Shown: positions 24,070 through 33,493 of the stretch, one piece after another
Numbering within the stretch: position 1 is the stretch's first letter
Layout of the letters: each line of letters opens with the position of its first letter
Source: Selenomonadales bacterium 4137-cl
Lineage (GTDB): Bacteria > Bacillota > Negativicutes > Sporomusales > UBA7701
DNA: 64,000 nt
Direction of reading: 5' to 3'
Assembly: GCA_032334055.1 (NCBI GenBank)
Contig: JAUOZS010000001.1
Coordinates: forward strand, 2,020,501 to 2,084,500
Made by a program: the position numbers and the translations under genes
Notes under the pieces: generated by a model
The model's input: the letters and a program-made list of their open reading frames with translations, nothing else
What the model was told of the DNA's origin: nothing
Database searches by the model: none

Positions 24070-24709
24070 ACGGTTTATGCGTCGTTTGGAGTAAAGACAC
24101 CCAAGGGCGCAGGTGGTGGATGTCGTTCAGCAGGGTGACGATCGAGCGCTGTTTGTGGTATTCGATGATGCTGACGCAGGTGTTGTCGAGGCGGATGTCC
24201 CAGACGTGGTTGAGGTGGATGTTGAGGGCGGCGCAGATGATGGTGCGGATGGTGCCGCCATGAGAGACGACGACGACGGTTTCGCCGTCATGGCGTTCGA
24301 CGAGGCTGGCGATGGCGCCGGCGGCCCTTTCCTTGAGCTCGCCGAAGGTTTCGCCGCCGGGGATGCGCACTTCTTCGGTGCGGGTGAAGAGCTGGGTGTA
24401 TTCTTTCGGCCACCTGCCGCTGATGCCTTCGTAGGTGAGGCCTTCCCATTCGCCGAAGAGGATTTCGCGCAGGTCGCGCATGCAGGTGACAGGCAGGCCG
24501 TGGCGGGCGGCGATGGCTTCGGCGGTTATGCAGGCGCGGCGCAGGTCGCTGGCGTAAACGGCGTCGATTTTCTCGTCGGCGAGACGGTCGGCGACCAGTT
24601 CGGCCTGGCGGAGGCCTTCGTCTGACAGGTCGGTGTCGGTGTGGCCCTGGTATTTGAGTTCTTTGTTCCAGACGGTTTCGCCGTGGCGGACGAGGATTAT
24701 TTTCGTCAT
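24068..24709 (-). CDS. cobC: alpha-ribazole phosphatase / histidine phosphatase (CobC)
   Basis: 213-residue histidine phosphatase: catalytic LVRHGETVWN at the N-terminus, second-site RRACITAEAIA, Glu in LREILFGEWEGLTYEGI, and second His in VVVVSHGGTIRT. As the last gene of the cobalamin operon it most likely removes phosphate from alpha-ribazole 5'-phosphate or cobalamin 5'-phosphate. A phosphoglycerate-mutase-like role cannot be excluded from sequence. Overlaps cobD by four bases. Confidence 0.85.
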   Translation of the reverse strand: MTKIILVRHGETVWNKELKYQGHTDTDLSDEGLRQAELVADRLADEKIDAVYASDLRRACITAEAIAARHGLPVTCMRDLREILFGEWEGLTYEGISGRWPKEYTQLFTRTEEVRIPGGETFGELKERAAGAIASLVERHDGETVVVVSHGGTIRTIICAALNIHLNHVWDIRLDNTCVSIIEYHKQRSIVTLLNDIHHLRPWVSLLQTTHKP

Positions 24710-25803
24710 GCGGTACCATCCTTGAGGTTTTTTTCCAGCGCGGCCAGGAGCGCGGCGTTTTGCGCCGGCAGCTTGACGGCCAGCCGGATGTAGGCGGGCG
24801 ACAGCCCCGGGTAGTTGCTGCAGTCGCGGATGAGGATGCCGTCCCGGAGCATGGTCCTGCGCAGGTCGGGAGCGGTGGCGCCTGTTAGCCGGGCGAGGAT
24901 GAAGTTGGCGCTGGCCGGGAAGGGCCGGAGACCGGGGAGGGCGGCGAGGGCGGGGATTAACTCCGCGCGAGCCGCGGCGACGGCGGCGACGCTGGCGGCG
25001 CGGTAGGCTTCGTCGTCCAGGGCGGCCACGCCGGCGGCCTGGGCGAGAGTGTTGACGTTCCAGGGGTCTTTGGCGCGGTCCAGGATGTCGCCTACCGCCG
25101 GTTCGGCGAGCAGGAAGCCGAGGCGCAGGCCGGGGATGGCGTAAAATTTGGTGAGCGACTGGAGGATGATGAGGTTGGGATAGGCGGCGAGCAACGGCCG
25201 GCAGGTGAAGCCGGCGGCGTCGGACAGGAAGTCGAGGAAGGATTCGTCGACAACGACCCAGGCGCCCGCGCGGGCGGCGGCGGCGACGATCGGTTCGACC
25301 TCGCCGCGCGTAAGCAGCCTACCGGTGGGGTTGTTGGGGTTGCAGAGGAAGGCGATGTCGACGCCGGCGAGACGGGCGGCGAAGGCGTCGGGGTCGAGGC
25401 GGAAGCCGTCGTCCGCCGCCAGCGGGAAATAGCCGACGGCTGCGCCGGCGGCCCGGGCGGCCCGCTCGTATTCGCTGAAGGTGGGGGCGGCGAGGAGGAC
25501 GCGGCGGGGACGGCGAACCTGGCAGAGGACATAGAGCAATTCGGCGGCGCCGTTGCCGCAGGTTACGAGGCCGGGGTCGACGCCGTAGCGCCGGCCGATG
25601 GCGTCTTTGAGGGCGGCGGCGGTTGCGTCGGGGTAGTGGATGACGCTGTCGAGAGCGTCCCGGACGGCGTCCCGGACGGCGGCGGACAGGCCGAGGGGGT
25701 TGATGTTGGCGCTGTAGTCGAGCAGTTGGCCGGGGGCGGCGCCGGTTAGACGGGCGGCGGCGTAGATGTTGCCGCCGTGTTCGAACGGACCGGGGGTGTT
25801 CAT
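24706..25803 (-). CDS. cobD: L-threonine-O-3-phosphate decarboxylase
   Basis: PLP enzyme of 365 residues that makes (R)-1-aminopropan-2-ol O-2-phosphate, the linker of cobalamin. Fold type I aminotransferase motifs: N-terminal HGGNIYAAARLTG, DYSANINPLG, GNGAAELLYVL (phosphate cup), FLCNPNNPTG, VVDESFLDF, and the PLP lysine in ILQSLTKFYAIPGLRLGF. Closely related to histidinol-phosphate aminotransferase, but the cobalamin context and the HGGN start point to CobD. Overlaps the kinase gene (pduX) that makes its substrate. Confidence 0.92.
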   Translation of the reverse strand: MNTPGPFEHGGNIYAAARLTGAAPGQLLDYSANINPLGLSAAVRDAVRDALDSVIHYPDATAAALKDAIGRRYGVDPGLVTCGNGAAELLYVLCQVRRPRRVLLAAPTFSEYERAARAAGAAVGYFPLAADDGFRLDPDAFAARLAGVDIAFLCNPNNPTGRLLTRGEVEPIVAAAARAGAWVVVDESFLDFLSDAAGFTCRPLLAAYPNLIILQSLTKFYAIPGLRLGFLLAEPAVGDILDRAKDPWNVNTLAQAAGVAALDDEAYRAASVAAVAAARAELIPALAALPGLRPFPASANFILARLTGATAPDLRRTMLRDGILIRDCSNYPGLSPAYIRLAVKLPAQNAALLAALEKNLKDGTA

Positions 25804-26684
25804 CGGCTTCCCTCCTCGATGACGGTGAGCCCGCCGGAAATGAGGCTGGCGACGCCCAGGAAGCGGAGGCCGGGGCAGGCACGGACGATGTCGTCCCGGC
25901 AGGCTTCGGCCGCGGCGGGCGCAGGCCGGCCGGGGAAGAGGACGCCGAGGACGGTGCCGCTATGGGCGGTGTTGACGCCGACCGCGCCGTGGCGGCCGGC
26001 GATGGCGATGACGTCGGGGAGCGCGGGTTTGGCGAGGATGGCCTGGTTGGCGAGGGCGCTGAGGGTGGCGGCCTGGCCGATGAGGGCGCAGTCGCCGGTG
26101 GCAAGGCCGCGGCTGACGAGGTCGACCGCCCGGCGGACTACGTCTTCCTTGACGGCGTTGAGGGCGGCCAGATCGGCGCGGCGGTTGAATTCAAGGGTGT
26201 CGATGCGGCCGCCGGCGTCGAAGATGAGGACGTTCATGGGCGGCGGGGCGCCGAGGGGGCGGCGGATGAGGCCGCGGACATGGTCGAACATGACGATGCC
26301 GGGGAAGAAGATGCCGTCGGTCGGTTCAATGGCGAGGGCGATGTCGGCGATTTCGGCGGCGGCGAGGCGACGGCCGGCGGCTAGGGCGGCCGCCTGGCAG
26401 GCGGCGGCGATGTCGGCGCTGGACGAGGCCATGCCCTTGCCCTGGGGCAGGTCGGAACGGGCGGCGACGGCGAAGGGTTCTCGGGCGACGCCGAGGTAAT
26501 CCCATGTCCGGAGGACGGCGGTGACGGTTTTGTCGCCGGCGGCCGCCGGTCCGGCGGGGCCGGGGGCGACGGTGACCTCGGCGTAGAGGTCGACCGGGCA
26601 GGTTATGAGGAAGTTGACGCCGTCCAGGGTGCCCTGGACGAGTTCGCCGCACGAGCCGGGAGCGCGGACGGTTGCTGTCATCAT
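25800..26684 (-). CDS. pduX: L-threonine kinase (PduX-like GHMP kinase)
   Basis: 294-residue GHMP kinase. ATP loop LPQGKGMASSSADIAA, N-terminal VRAPGSCGELVQG (typical of PduX) and C-terminal motif 3 around VGVNTAHSGTVLGVL are visible. It would convert L-threonine to O-phospho-L-threonine for CobD, whose gene overlaps by four bases. ATG-ATG start at 26684 with AGGGGA upstream; an in-frame ATG at 26765 would add 27 unrelated residues. Confidence 0.87.
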   Translation of the reverse strand: MMTATVRAPGSCGELVQGTLDGVNFLITCPVDLYAEVTVAPGPAGPAAAGDKTVTAVLRTWDYLGVAREPFAVAARSDLPQGKGMASSSADIAAACQAAALAAGRRLAAAEIADIALAIEPTDGIFFPGIVMFDHVRGLIRRPLGAPPPMNVLIFDAGGRIDTLEFNRRADLAALNAVKEDVVRRAVDLVSRGLATGDCALIGQAATLSALANQAILAKPALPDVIAIAGRHGAVGVNTAHSGTVLGVLFPGRPAPAAAEACRDDIVRACPGLRFLGVASLISGGLTVIEEGSR

Positions 26685-26790
26685 ATAGATTATTCCCCTG
26701 TTGCGTACGCCGCGACTCGGCCACGCGCGAATTTTATCGTCGGGCTGCGAGGAGTGGCTTCCCACCGCTCGCCTCGCCCTGGTTAGGCGT

Positions 26791-27552
26791 TTACCAGAAG
26801 CAGCTGTTCCTGAAGAGAACGAAGATTAATAGCACGATAACTTCGGTCGTTTCGGCGACGGCGCCGTAGGTGTCGCCGGTGAGGCCGCCGAGCGCGCGGG
26901 TGGCGTAGCGGCCGAAGGCTACGGCGAAAAGGGCGGCCGTGGCCAGGGCGGCCAGACCGGCCGGGCCGAGGGGGGCGACGAGCAGGGCGGCGGTGGCGGC
27001 GGCGATGTAGAGGGCGGGACGGCCGGCGTAGACGGCGAAGGCTTTGCCGATGCCCTCCGGCCTGGCGTAAGGATATGACGTTATGACGATAACCATTGCC
27101 AGTCGACCCAGCACCGGCATGGCAAAGAGGGCTGCGAGGGGAGCCGCCGGCGCGGGACTTGCTGTCAGGAGGTCGAGGAGCAGCGACCATTTGACGAGGA
27201 TGAGGGCGACGAAGGCGATGACGCCGTGGGCCCCCACCCGGCTGTCTTTCATGATTTCCAGCATCCGCTCACGGGAGCGGCCGGACATGAGGCCGTCGGC
27301 GCTGTCCATGAGGCCGTCGCAGTGGAGGCCGCCGGTGAGGAAGATTTCCAGGAGAATGAGGCCGGCGGCGAGGGTGTGGATGGGCAGGTTGTGGTCGGCA
27401 AGGCGGCAGGCCGCGGCGAGGATGGCGCCGATGACCGCGCCGACGAGGGGGAAGTATCTGACGGCGGCGCCGAAGGTTTCCGGCGCCACGGTGTCCTGGC
27501 TGACGAGCCGGATGCGGGTGAGGAACTGCAGGGCGGTGAGAAATTTGTCCAT
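26791..27552 (-). CDS. cobS: adenosylcobinamide-GDP ribazoletransferase
   Basis: Cobalamin 5'-phosphate synthase, an integral membrane enzyme joining AdoCbi-GDP to alpha-ribazole (phosphate). 253 residues, six or more helices, with the metal-site motif GGLHCDGLMDSADGLMSG and LQFLTRIRL at the N-terminus, both standard. Separated from pduX by about 106 bases without a visible gene. Confidence 0.93.
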   Translation of the reverse strand: MDKFLTALQFLTRIRLVSQDTVAPETFGAAVRYFPLVGAVIGAILAAACRLADHNLPIHTLAAGLILLEIFLTGGLHCDGLMDSADGLMSGRSRERMLEIMKDSRVGAHGVIAFVALILVKWSLLLDLLTASPAPAAPLAALFAMPVLGRLAMVIVITSYPYARPEGIGKAFAVYAGRPALYIAAATAALLVAPLGPAGLAALATAALFAVAFGRYATRALGGLTGDTYGAVAETTEVIVLLIFVLFRNSCFW

Positions 27553-27594
27553 GGTTCGCCCGGCGGTGACGCCGGCCTCCTCTCCCGGTGGTTA

Positions 27595-28545
27595 TTATAC
27601 GATAAGTACGGTAATTATGGCCGCGAACAGAGCGGTGGCGGTGTACATCATTCTGACGGTGAGGGCGATGTCGCCGGGCGCGAGCGGGCGGCGCGGGTCG
27701 CCCATCGTGGCCCGCTGCGAGGATACGCCGCCGTAATAGTTGAGCCCGCCGAGCCGGACGCCGAGAGCGCCGGCGACGCCGGCTTCGGGGATGCCGCTGT
27801 TGGGGCTGGGATGCCTGGCGGCGTCCCGCCGGATGGCGCGGGCGGCGCCGCGGGCGTCGCAGCCGGTCAGGAAGGCGGCGGCGATTACCAGCACGCCGGT
27901 TACGCGGGCTGGGATGTAGTTGAACGCGTCGTCGGTCCTGGCCGCTGCCAGGCCGAAGTCGCGATATTTGTCGTTTTTGTAGCCGACCATCGAGTCGAGG
28001 GTGTTGACGGCGCGGTAGAGGAGGGCGAGGGGGGCGCCGCCGAGGGCGGCGTAAAATAAGGGGGCGATGATGCCGTCGGTGATGTTTTCGGCGACCGTTT
28101 CGACGGTGGCGCGGGTTATTTCGGCGCTATCGAGGCCGGCGGTGTCGCGGCCGACGATCCAGCCGACCTTGCGCCGGGCTTCGTCGAGGTCGCCGGCTTC
28201 GAGCAGGGTCTGAATTTCGCGGCCGGCTTCGGCCAGGCTGCGGGGCGTGATGGCGAAGGCCAGCAGCAGTGCGCCGCCGCCGAGACCGGCCAGGGGGTGA
28301 AGGGCGGCGAGGGCGGCCAGCGCCGCCCAGGAAACGGCGAAGCTGACGGCGAGGACGGCGAGGACGAGGACGAAGCCGGCGAGGCGCTTGGCGCCCGGCG
28401 CGGCGGCGGGGCTCAGGAGGCGCTTTTCGAGGGCGGCGATGAGGTTGCCGATAAGGACCACAGGGTGCCAGGGCGTCCGCGGGTCGCCGATGACGGTGTC
28501 GAGGACGAGGGCGAGGCCGGGCAGGTATTTGGCGGTGCTCAGCAT
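27595..28545 (-). CDS. cbiB: adenosylcobinamide-phosphate synthase
   Basis: 316-residue membrane enzyme that attaches aminopropanol phosphate to adenosylcobyric acid. Signatures: VLDTVIGDPRTPWHPV near the N-terminus, TRATVETVAENITDGIIAPL, VNTLDSMVGYKN and the C-terminal PSPNSGIPEAGVAGALGV. The ATG at 28545 overlaps the end of cbiP by seven bases; sequence upstream in this frame is not homologous. Confidence 0.94.
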   Translation of the reverse strand: MLSTAKYLPGLALVLDTVIGDPRTPWHPVVLIGNLIAALEKRLLSPAAAPGAKRLAGFVLVLAVLAVSFAVSWAALAALAALHPLAGLGGGALLLAFAITPRSLAEAGREIQTLLEAGDLDEARRKVGWIVGRDTAGLDSAEITRATVETVAENITDGIIAPLFYAALGGAPLALLYRAVNTLDSMVGYKNDKYRDFGLAAARTDDAFNYIPARVTGVLVIAAAFLTGCDARGAARAIRRDAARHPSPNSGIPEAGVAGALGVRLGGLNYYGGVSSQRATMGDPRRPLAPGDIALTVRMMYTATALFAAIITVLIV

Positions 28546-30077
28546 GGGGCACCGAGGATGCGGTAGATGAGGTCCATGTCGAGGTGGGCGCGGACGTGGG
28601 CGGCCAGGCGGTCGTAGCTGCGCTCCTTGTGGCCGCGGGTGTCGGCGCCGGCCGCGAGGGGGGCGAGGCCCCTGCGGGCGCGGAGGGCGTCGATCACTGC
28701 CCGCCGGAAGTCGTCGTTGTCGAAGATGCCGTGGATGTAGGTGCCCATGACGAGGCCGTCGTCGCGGACCGCGCCGTCGCGTTCGCTGGCGGGACCGCCG
28801 GAGCGGCCGGAGATGGTGAAGGCGGCGGTGGCGGGGGTGAGGAATTCGGTGCGGCCCATGTGGATTTCGTAGCCGGCGAGGCTGCCGGCGGTGAAGCCCA
28901 GGCCGAGGAAGGGGTTGGCTTCGCAGGCGGCGGTGACCTGGTGGGTTATTTTGTCGGCGGCGAAGGTGGTGACGGCGTCGAGGAGGCCGAGGCCGGCGGT
29001 GCGGTCGTGGGCCGATTCGGTGTGGTCGGGGTCGCGGACTTCGCGGCCGAGCATCTGGTAGCCGCCGCAGATGCCGACAACGGGGGTGCCGGCGCCGACG
29101 AGGCGGGCGATGTCGCGGTCGAAGCCCTGGGCGCGCAGCCACAGGAGGTCCTCGGTGGTGTTTTTGCTGCCGGGAAGGATGACGAGGTCGGGGCTGCCGA
29201 GCCGCTGGCCGGCGGCAACGTAGCGGACGGCGACGCCCGGTTCGCCGGCGAGGGCGGAGAAGTCGGTGAAGTTGGAGATTTTCGGCAGGCGGAGGACGGC
29301 GATGTCGATGTCTGCGGCCCCTCGCCCCTCCCCTGCCCCGCTCCGCTTGTCGTCGAGGGAGACGGAGTCTTCGTCGTCGATGCCGAGGTCGTCGAGATGG
29401 GGGATGACGCCGACGACGGGTTTGCCGGTTCTGGCGGCGAGGAAGTCGACCGCCGGCTTAAGGAGGGCGATGTCGCCGCGGAATTTGTTGATGATGATGC
29501 CTTTGACGAGGTCGCGTTCGTCGGGCTCAAGGAGTTCGAGGGTGCCGACGATTGAGGCCAACGCCCCGCCGCGGTCGATGTCGGCGATGAGCAGCACGGG
29601 GGCGGGCGCGAGCTTGGCGATCCGCATGTTGACGATGTCGTTGGCTTTGAGGTTGACTTCGGCCGGGCTGCCGGCGCCTTCGATGACGACGACGTCGTAG
29701 GCGGCCTGGAGGGCGCGCAGCGACTGTTCGACGACGGCGAGCAGCTCGCGGCTGTAGCCGGCGTGGTACTGGACGGCCGACATGTTGCCGACCGGACGGC
29801 CGAGAACGACGACCTGGGAAGAAGCGTTGCCGGTCGGTTTGAGGAGGACAGGGTTCATTTCGACCGCCGGCTCCAATCCTGCGGCCTCGGCCTGGGCCAC
29901 CTGGGCCCGCCCCATTTCGCCGCCGCTTTTGGTGACATACGAATTGAGGGCCATGTTCTGGGCCTTGAAGGGCGCGACGCGCTGGCCGTCCTGTCGGAAG
30001 ATCCGGCACAGGGCGGTGGCGAGGACGGATTTGCCGACGTGGGAGGAGGTGCCTTGAAGCATGATTGATTTTGCCAT
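28539..30077 (-). CDS. cbiP: cobyric acid synthase
   Basis: Glutamine-dependent amidase that amidates adenosylcobyrinate a,c-diamide at b, d, e and g. 512 residues: N-terminal ATP-binding KSIMLQGTSSHVGKSVLA, KAQNMALNSYVT, and a C-terminal triad-type glutaminase with the nucleophile Cys in GICGGYQMLG and the histidine in GTYIHGIFDND. ATG at 30077 preceded by GAGGTACAAC. Lies 34 bases after cobU. Confidence 0.95.
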   Translation of the reverse strand: MAKSIMLQGTSSHVGKSVLATALCRIFRQDGQRVAPFKAQNMALNSYVTKSGGEMGRAQVAQAEAAGLEPAVEMNPVLLKPTGNASSQVVVLGRPVGNMSAVQYHAGYSRELLAVVEQSLRALQAAYDVVVIEGAGSPAEVNLKANDIVNMRIAKLAPAPVLLIADIDRGGALASIVGTLELLEPDERDLVKGIIINKFRGDIALLKPAVDFLAARTGKPVVGVIPHLDDLGIDDEDSVSLDDKRSGAGEGRGAADIDIAVLRLPKISNFTDFSALAGEPGVAVRYVAAGQRLGSPDLVILPGSKNTTEDLLWLRAQGFDRDIARLVGAGTPVVGICGGYQMLGREVRDPDHTESAHDRTAGLGLLDAVTTFAADKITHQVTAACEANPFLGLGFTAGSLAGYEIHMGRTEFLTPATAAFTISGRSGGPASERDGAVRDDGLVMGTYIHGIFDNDDFRRAVIDALRARRGLAPLAAGADTRGHKERSYDRLAAHVRAHLDMDLIYRILGAPC

Positions 30078-30111
30078 GTTGTACCTCATATTACCCGCCT
30101 GAAAAAGCCTT

Positions 30112-30681
30112 CTAGACGGTTGGAATAGTTGTCGCAAGTTTTTTTATATCAACGGCGATACCGCTCACCACTAAGTAAACTTCGTCGGCGACGGCAGCAA
30201 GCCGCTGGTTCGCCAGGCCGGCCAGGTCGCGGTATTCGCGGGCCAGGGCGTTGTCGGGGACGATACCGGCGCCGACTTCGTTGGTGACGAAGACGACGGT
30301 GGCGGATACGGTGCGGGCGGCGGCTGCCAGTCTGGCGATTTCGCCCGTGATCTGGCTGTGCCGTTCCTCCGCGGTGGCGGCGGCGGCGGGGTCGAGCAGG
30401 AGATTGGCAACATAGACGGTGAGGCAGTCGAACAGGACGGCGCCGGCGGCTTCGGCCGCCCGGCCAAGAGCCTGGTGGGCCGCCCGGGGGGCCTCGTAGG
30501 TCTGCCAGGAGGCGGGCCGGCGGGCGCGATGGAGGGCGACGCGGGCCGCCATTTCGGCGTCGAGCGTTTCGGCGGTGGCGATGTAGGCCACGGGAACGCC
30601 GAGGGCGGCGACGTATTTTTCGGCGAAGGCCGATTTGCCGCTGCGGGCGCCGCCAGTGACAAGGACGATCTTGCCGCTCAT
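30112..30681 (-). CDS. cobU: adenosylcobinamide kinase / AdoCbi-P guanylyltransferase
   Basis: 189-residue bifunctional enzyme activating adenosylcobinamide with GTP. P-loop VTGGARSGKSAFAE, the guanylylation-site histidine in ARVALHRARRPASW, and DCLTVYVANLL and VTNEVGAGIVPDN are all characteristic. Four-base overlap with cbiA. Confidence 0.95.
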   Translation of the reverse strand: MSGKIVLVTGGARSGKSAFAEKYVAALGVPVAYIATAETLDAEMAARVALHRARRPASWQTYEAPRAAHQALGRAAEAAGAVLFDCLTVYVANLLLDPAAAATAEERHSQITGEIARLAAAARTVSATVVFVTNEVGAGIVPDNALAREYRDLAGLANQRLAAVADEVYLVVSGIAVDIKKLATTIPTV

Positions 30682-32075
30682 CGTTTTTCCCCTTCCGCCG
30701 CCCGGAAGGCGCGGCACCGGGCGGCGAACATGGCTGCCGCGGCGCGGTTGCCGGCGAGGTGCATGTGGAGGTATGAAGCCAAAAGGCTGCCGGCGGCGAA
30801 GCCGCCGAGGTAGACGTTGCCGGTGCGGATCTTGCGGAACTGGAAAGCCCAGTCGAAATCGTCGGCCGGGCAGGTTAGCTCCATGCGGGAGAAGTGGAAT
30901 TCGTGGCCGCGGAGGATGTCGCCGGCGCGGCAGAGGACGTTGTCGCCGAGGGCTGTTGCTTCTACATAGCCGACGGTCTGCAGGCGGCTTTCCATGCGGC
31001 AGGCGGCGGGAACGAGACCGACCATCGGGAAGGAACGGCCGTCGAAGGCGACGATCTCCTTCGCAAGGTACATGAGGCCGCCGCATTCGGCGTAAGCGGG
31101 CATACCCCGGCGTACGGCGCGGCTGATGGCTTCGTGCATGGGCCGGTTGGCGGCCAGGTCGGTGAGGAACATTTCGGGAAAGCCGCCGCCGATGATGAGG
31201 CCATCGACGGCCGGCAAAGCCTGGTCGCGCAGGGGGCTGAAGGGTACGAGCTCCGCCCCGTGTTCCTCTAGGACGGCGAGGCTTTCCGGGTAATAGAAGG
31301 TGAAGGCTTCGTCCCGGGCGACGCCGATGCGCACCGTTTTGGCGGCGGCGGCGGCCGGCGCGGGCACGCTGAGCGGCGGCGCGGCGGCGGCGGCGCGGAG
31401 CAGGGCGTCCACGTCCAGGCCGCGGTCTACGGCCGCGCGCATGAGGTCGACGCGCAGGGCGGCCTCAGACTGCTCGGTCACGGGAATAAGGCCGAGGTGG
31501 CGTTCGCCGACGCCGAGGCTGTCGCTGCGCTGCAGGCAACCGAAGACAGGCAGGCCGAGGCGGCCGAGGGCTTCGGCGACGATGGCCCGGTGGGTTTCGG
31601 AACCGAGACGGTTGACGATGAAGCCGGCGATGGCGAGATCGGGGTCATAGGTGGCAAAGCCGAGGGCGGTGGCGGCGACGCTTTCGCCGGCCGACCGGGC
31701 GTCGAGCACGACGACGACGGGGGCGCCGAGCGCCCTGGCGATGGCGGCGGTGCTGCTGATGCCGCCCCGGCCGCCGTCGAAGAGGCCCATTACGCCTTCG
31801 ATGACGGCGATGTCGGCCCCGGCGGCGGTTTTGGCGAACAGGGGGACGAGCTCGTCCTCCGGCACCAGCCAGGTGTCGAGGTTGTGGGCGGGCACGCCGC
31901 TGGCCAGCTTGTGGTAGCCGGGGTCGATGTAATCTGGGCCGACCTTGTACGACTGCACGCGCAGGCCCCGCTGCCTGAGGACGGCGAGCAGGCCGGCGAC
32001 GATGGTGGTCTTGCCGACGCCGCTGCTGGTGCCGGCTATGACTATTCTAGGAATCTGCAACTGCTTCATCGGCAT
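30678..32075 (-). CDS. cbiA: cobyrinic acid a,c-diamide synthase
   Basis: 465-residue glutamine amidotransferase forming the a,c-diamide. P-loop IAGTSSGVGKTTIVAG, KVGPDYIDPGYH, VMGLFDG, and a C-terminal glutaminase with Cys in AYAECGGLMYLA and the ending HEFHFSRM plus YLHMHLAGN. A second in-frame ATG six bases downstream (32069) is also possible. Repeat copy 6 lies between this gene and cobA, the only long gap inside the operon. Confidence 0.95.
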   Translation of the reverse strand: MPMKQLQIPRIVIAGTSSGVGKTTIVAGLLAVLRQRGLRVQSYKVGPDYIDPGYHKLASGVPAHNLDTWLVPEDELVPLFAKTAAGADIAVIEGVMGLFDGGRGGISSTAAIARALGAPVVVVLDARSAGESVAATALGFATYDPDLAIAGFIVNRLGSETHRAIVAEALGRLGLPVFGCLQRSDSLGVGERHLGLIPVTEQSEAALRVDLMRAAVDRGLDVDALLRAAAAAPPLSVPAPAAAAAKTVRIGVARDEAFTFYYPESLAVLEEHGAELVPFSPLRDQALPAVDGLIIGGGFPEMFLTDLAANRPMHEAISRAVRRGMPAYAECGGLMYLAKEIVAFDGRSFPMVGLVPAACRMESRLQTVGYVEATALGDNVLCRAGDILRGHEFHFSRMELTCPADDFDWAFQFRKIRTGNVYLGGFAAGSLLASYLHMHLAGNRAAAAMFAARCRAFRAAEGEKR

Positions 32076-32100
32076 ATCGCCTTTCTTAAGCGGATTGTGC

Positions 32101-32277
32101 GGGTCGTTCAGAAACCCCCAGATGCTAGGCAGCCCGAGGACGCGCCGCGACGACGGCCCCGGATGGGCCTAGTGCCGAGCGCGCCATGGATGGCACAAGC
32201 GCTCGGTCGCGTACTCGCACGTACGCTAGCAAGCGCCCGGAGGGCTAACAACGCAGATGGGGGTTTATCAACGACCC
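32101..32277 (-). repeat. 3'-hairpin repeat copy 6 (between cobA and cbiA)
   Basis: 177 bp. Arms GGGTCGTT (32101-32108) and AACGACCC (32270-32277) pair. Left half-site CCAGATGCTAGGC, right half-site ACAACGCAGATGG, and inner palindrome GCGTACTCGCACGTACGC are present. An extra internal hairpin with GCCGAGCGCG..CGCTCGG is inserted. It lies eight bases past the cobA stop, inside the cobalamin operon. Confidence 0.85.
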
Positions 32278-32285
32278 CCAAGTGT

Positions 32286-32873
32286 TCAGTACTCAACCCC
32301 GCGGCGGGCGTCGATGTGTAAATCTTTCATCGGGTGTTTAACGGCGCGGCAGTAAGTAACCTGGTCGGCGAGCGCGATCAGCTCGTCAGGCATGTGGCGG
32401 CCGGTGAGAACCACGGTGGTTTCTGGAGACCGGGAACCGATCAGGGCGATGACCTGGCCGGGGTTGAGAAGGCCGCGGCGCAGGGCGTGGCTGATCTCGT
32501 CGAGGACGAGGACGGCGGGCCGTTCGTCTTGCAGCGCGCCGGCCGCGTAGGCGAGGGCCCGGGCGGCGTAAGGGTTGGCCGGGTCCCGGTTGGCGCGGAA
32601 GCACTCGCCGCATTTGCGGCAGGTGGCTTCGCCGCTTTTGATGCGGGCGGCGATGGCGCAGCCGTGGCCGAACTGACGGATGGTGAGGGCTGGCAGGTGA
32701 ACCTGGGCGAACAGTTCGCCGCTGTAGCCGCCGCCCTTCTGGAACTGCACGACGACCGCCCGCCGGCCGCAGGCCGCGGCGGCGACCGCCAGCCCTAAAG
32801 CCGCAGTGGTCTTGCCCTTGCCGTCGCCGGTGTAGATGAGAAGCGGGGCTGCTGCGGCGTTCACGGCGCTCAC
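32286..32873 (-). CDS. cobA: cob(I)yrinic acid a,c-diamide adenosyltransferase
   Basis: 195-residue CobA/BtuR-type ATP:corrinoid adenosyltransferase. P-loop IYTGDGKGKTTAALGLA, KGGGYSGE, and VLVLDEISHALRRGLL are visible. It carries an extra CRKCGECF cysteine pair near residue 70, seen in Firmicute members. GTG at 32873 overlaps the cbiC stop; a GTG nine bases later (32864) has the better-spaced GGAGTGA site. Confidence 0.93.
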   Translation of the reverse strand: MSAVNAAAAPLLIYTGDGKGKTTAALGLAVAAAACGRRAVVVQFQKGGGYSGELFAQVHLPALTIRQFGHGCAIAARIKSGEATCRKCGECFRANRDPANPYAARALAYAAGALQDERPAVLVLDEISHALRRGLLNPGQVIALIGSRSPETTVVLTGRHMPDELIALADQVTYCRAVKHPMKDLHIDARRGVEY

Positions 32874-33493
32874 TCCTGCAGGTAGAGGATGGCGTTGACG
32901 GCGGCGGCGGCGATGGGGCTGCCGCCCTTGGTGCCGGCAACGGTTATGTAGGGCACAGGGGAGGTGGCGGCGAGCAGGTCTTTGGATTCGGCGGCGCCGA
33001 CAAAGCCGACGGGCACGCCGATGATCGCCGCCGGGCGGATGTCCGTCTCCTCCATGATTTTGAGCAGTTCGAACAGCGCGGTGGGGGCGTTGCCGATGGC
33101 GACGACCGCACCGTGGAGGCGGGACCCGAAGGCGCGCATCGCGGCCATGGCGCGGGTGGTGCCGGCGCTTTTGGCGGCGGCGGCGATCGCCGGGTCGGCG
33201 ATCAGGCAGTGGGCGCTGCCGCCGAATTCGCCCAGGCGGCGCCGGTTGACGCCGGTGCGCACCATCTCGACGTCGCAGAAGATGTCGCAGCCGCCTTTGA
33301 GGGCCCGGCCGGCGGCTTCGGCGGTCAGGGGATGGATGCGGATGTGGTTGGCGTAGTCGACGTCGCCGGCGGCGTGGATGATGCGGGAGTAAATTTTGGC
33401 CGCGGCGGGGGTCAGGTCGAAGCCGGCGAGATGGGGAGCGATGATGGCCATGCTCCGCTCTTCGATCAGGCCGGGGTCGGTGATGAAGTCCAC
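32870..33493 (-). CDS. cbiC: cobalt-precorrin-8 methylmutase
   Basis: 207 residues. Moves the C11 methyl to C12 to give cobyrinate. The catalytic histidine is in YSRIIHAAGDVDYANHIRIHP, and the C-terminal VGFVGAAESKDLL and GTKGGSPIAAAAVNA are conserved. Followed at once by cobA and preceded by cbiX with no gap. Confidence 0.94.
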   Translation of the reverse strand: MDFITDPGLIEERSMAIIAPHLAGFDLTPAAAKIYSRIIHAAGDVDYANHIRIHPLTAEAAGRALKGGCDIFCDVEMVRTGVNRRRLGEFGGSAHCLIADPAIAAAAKSAGTTRAMAAMRAFGSRLHGAVVAIGNAPTALFELLKIMEETDIRPAAIIGVPVGFVGAAESKDLLAATSPVPYITVAGTKGGSPIAAAAVNAILYLQE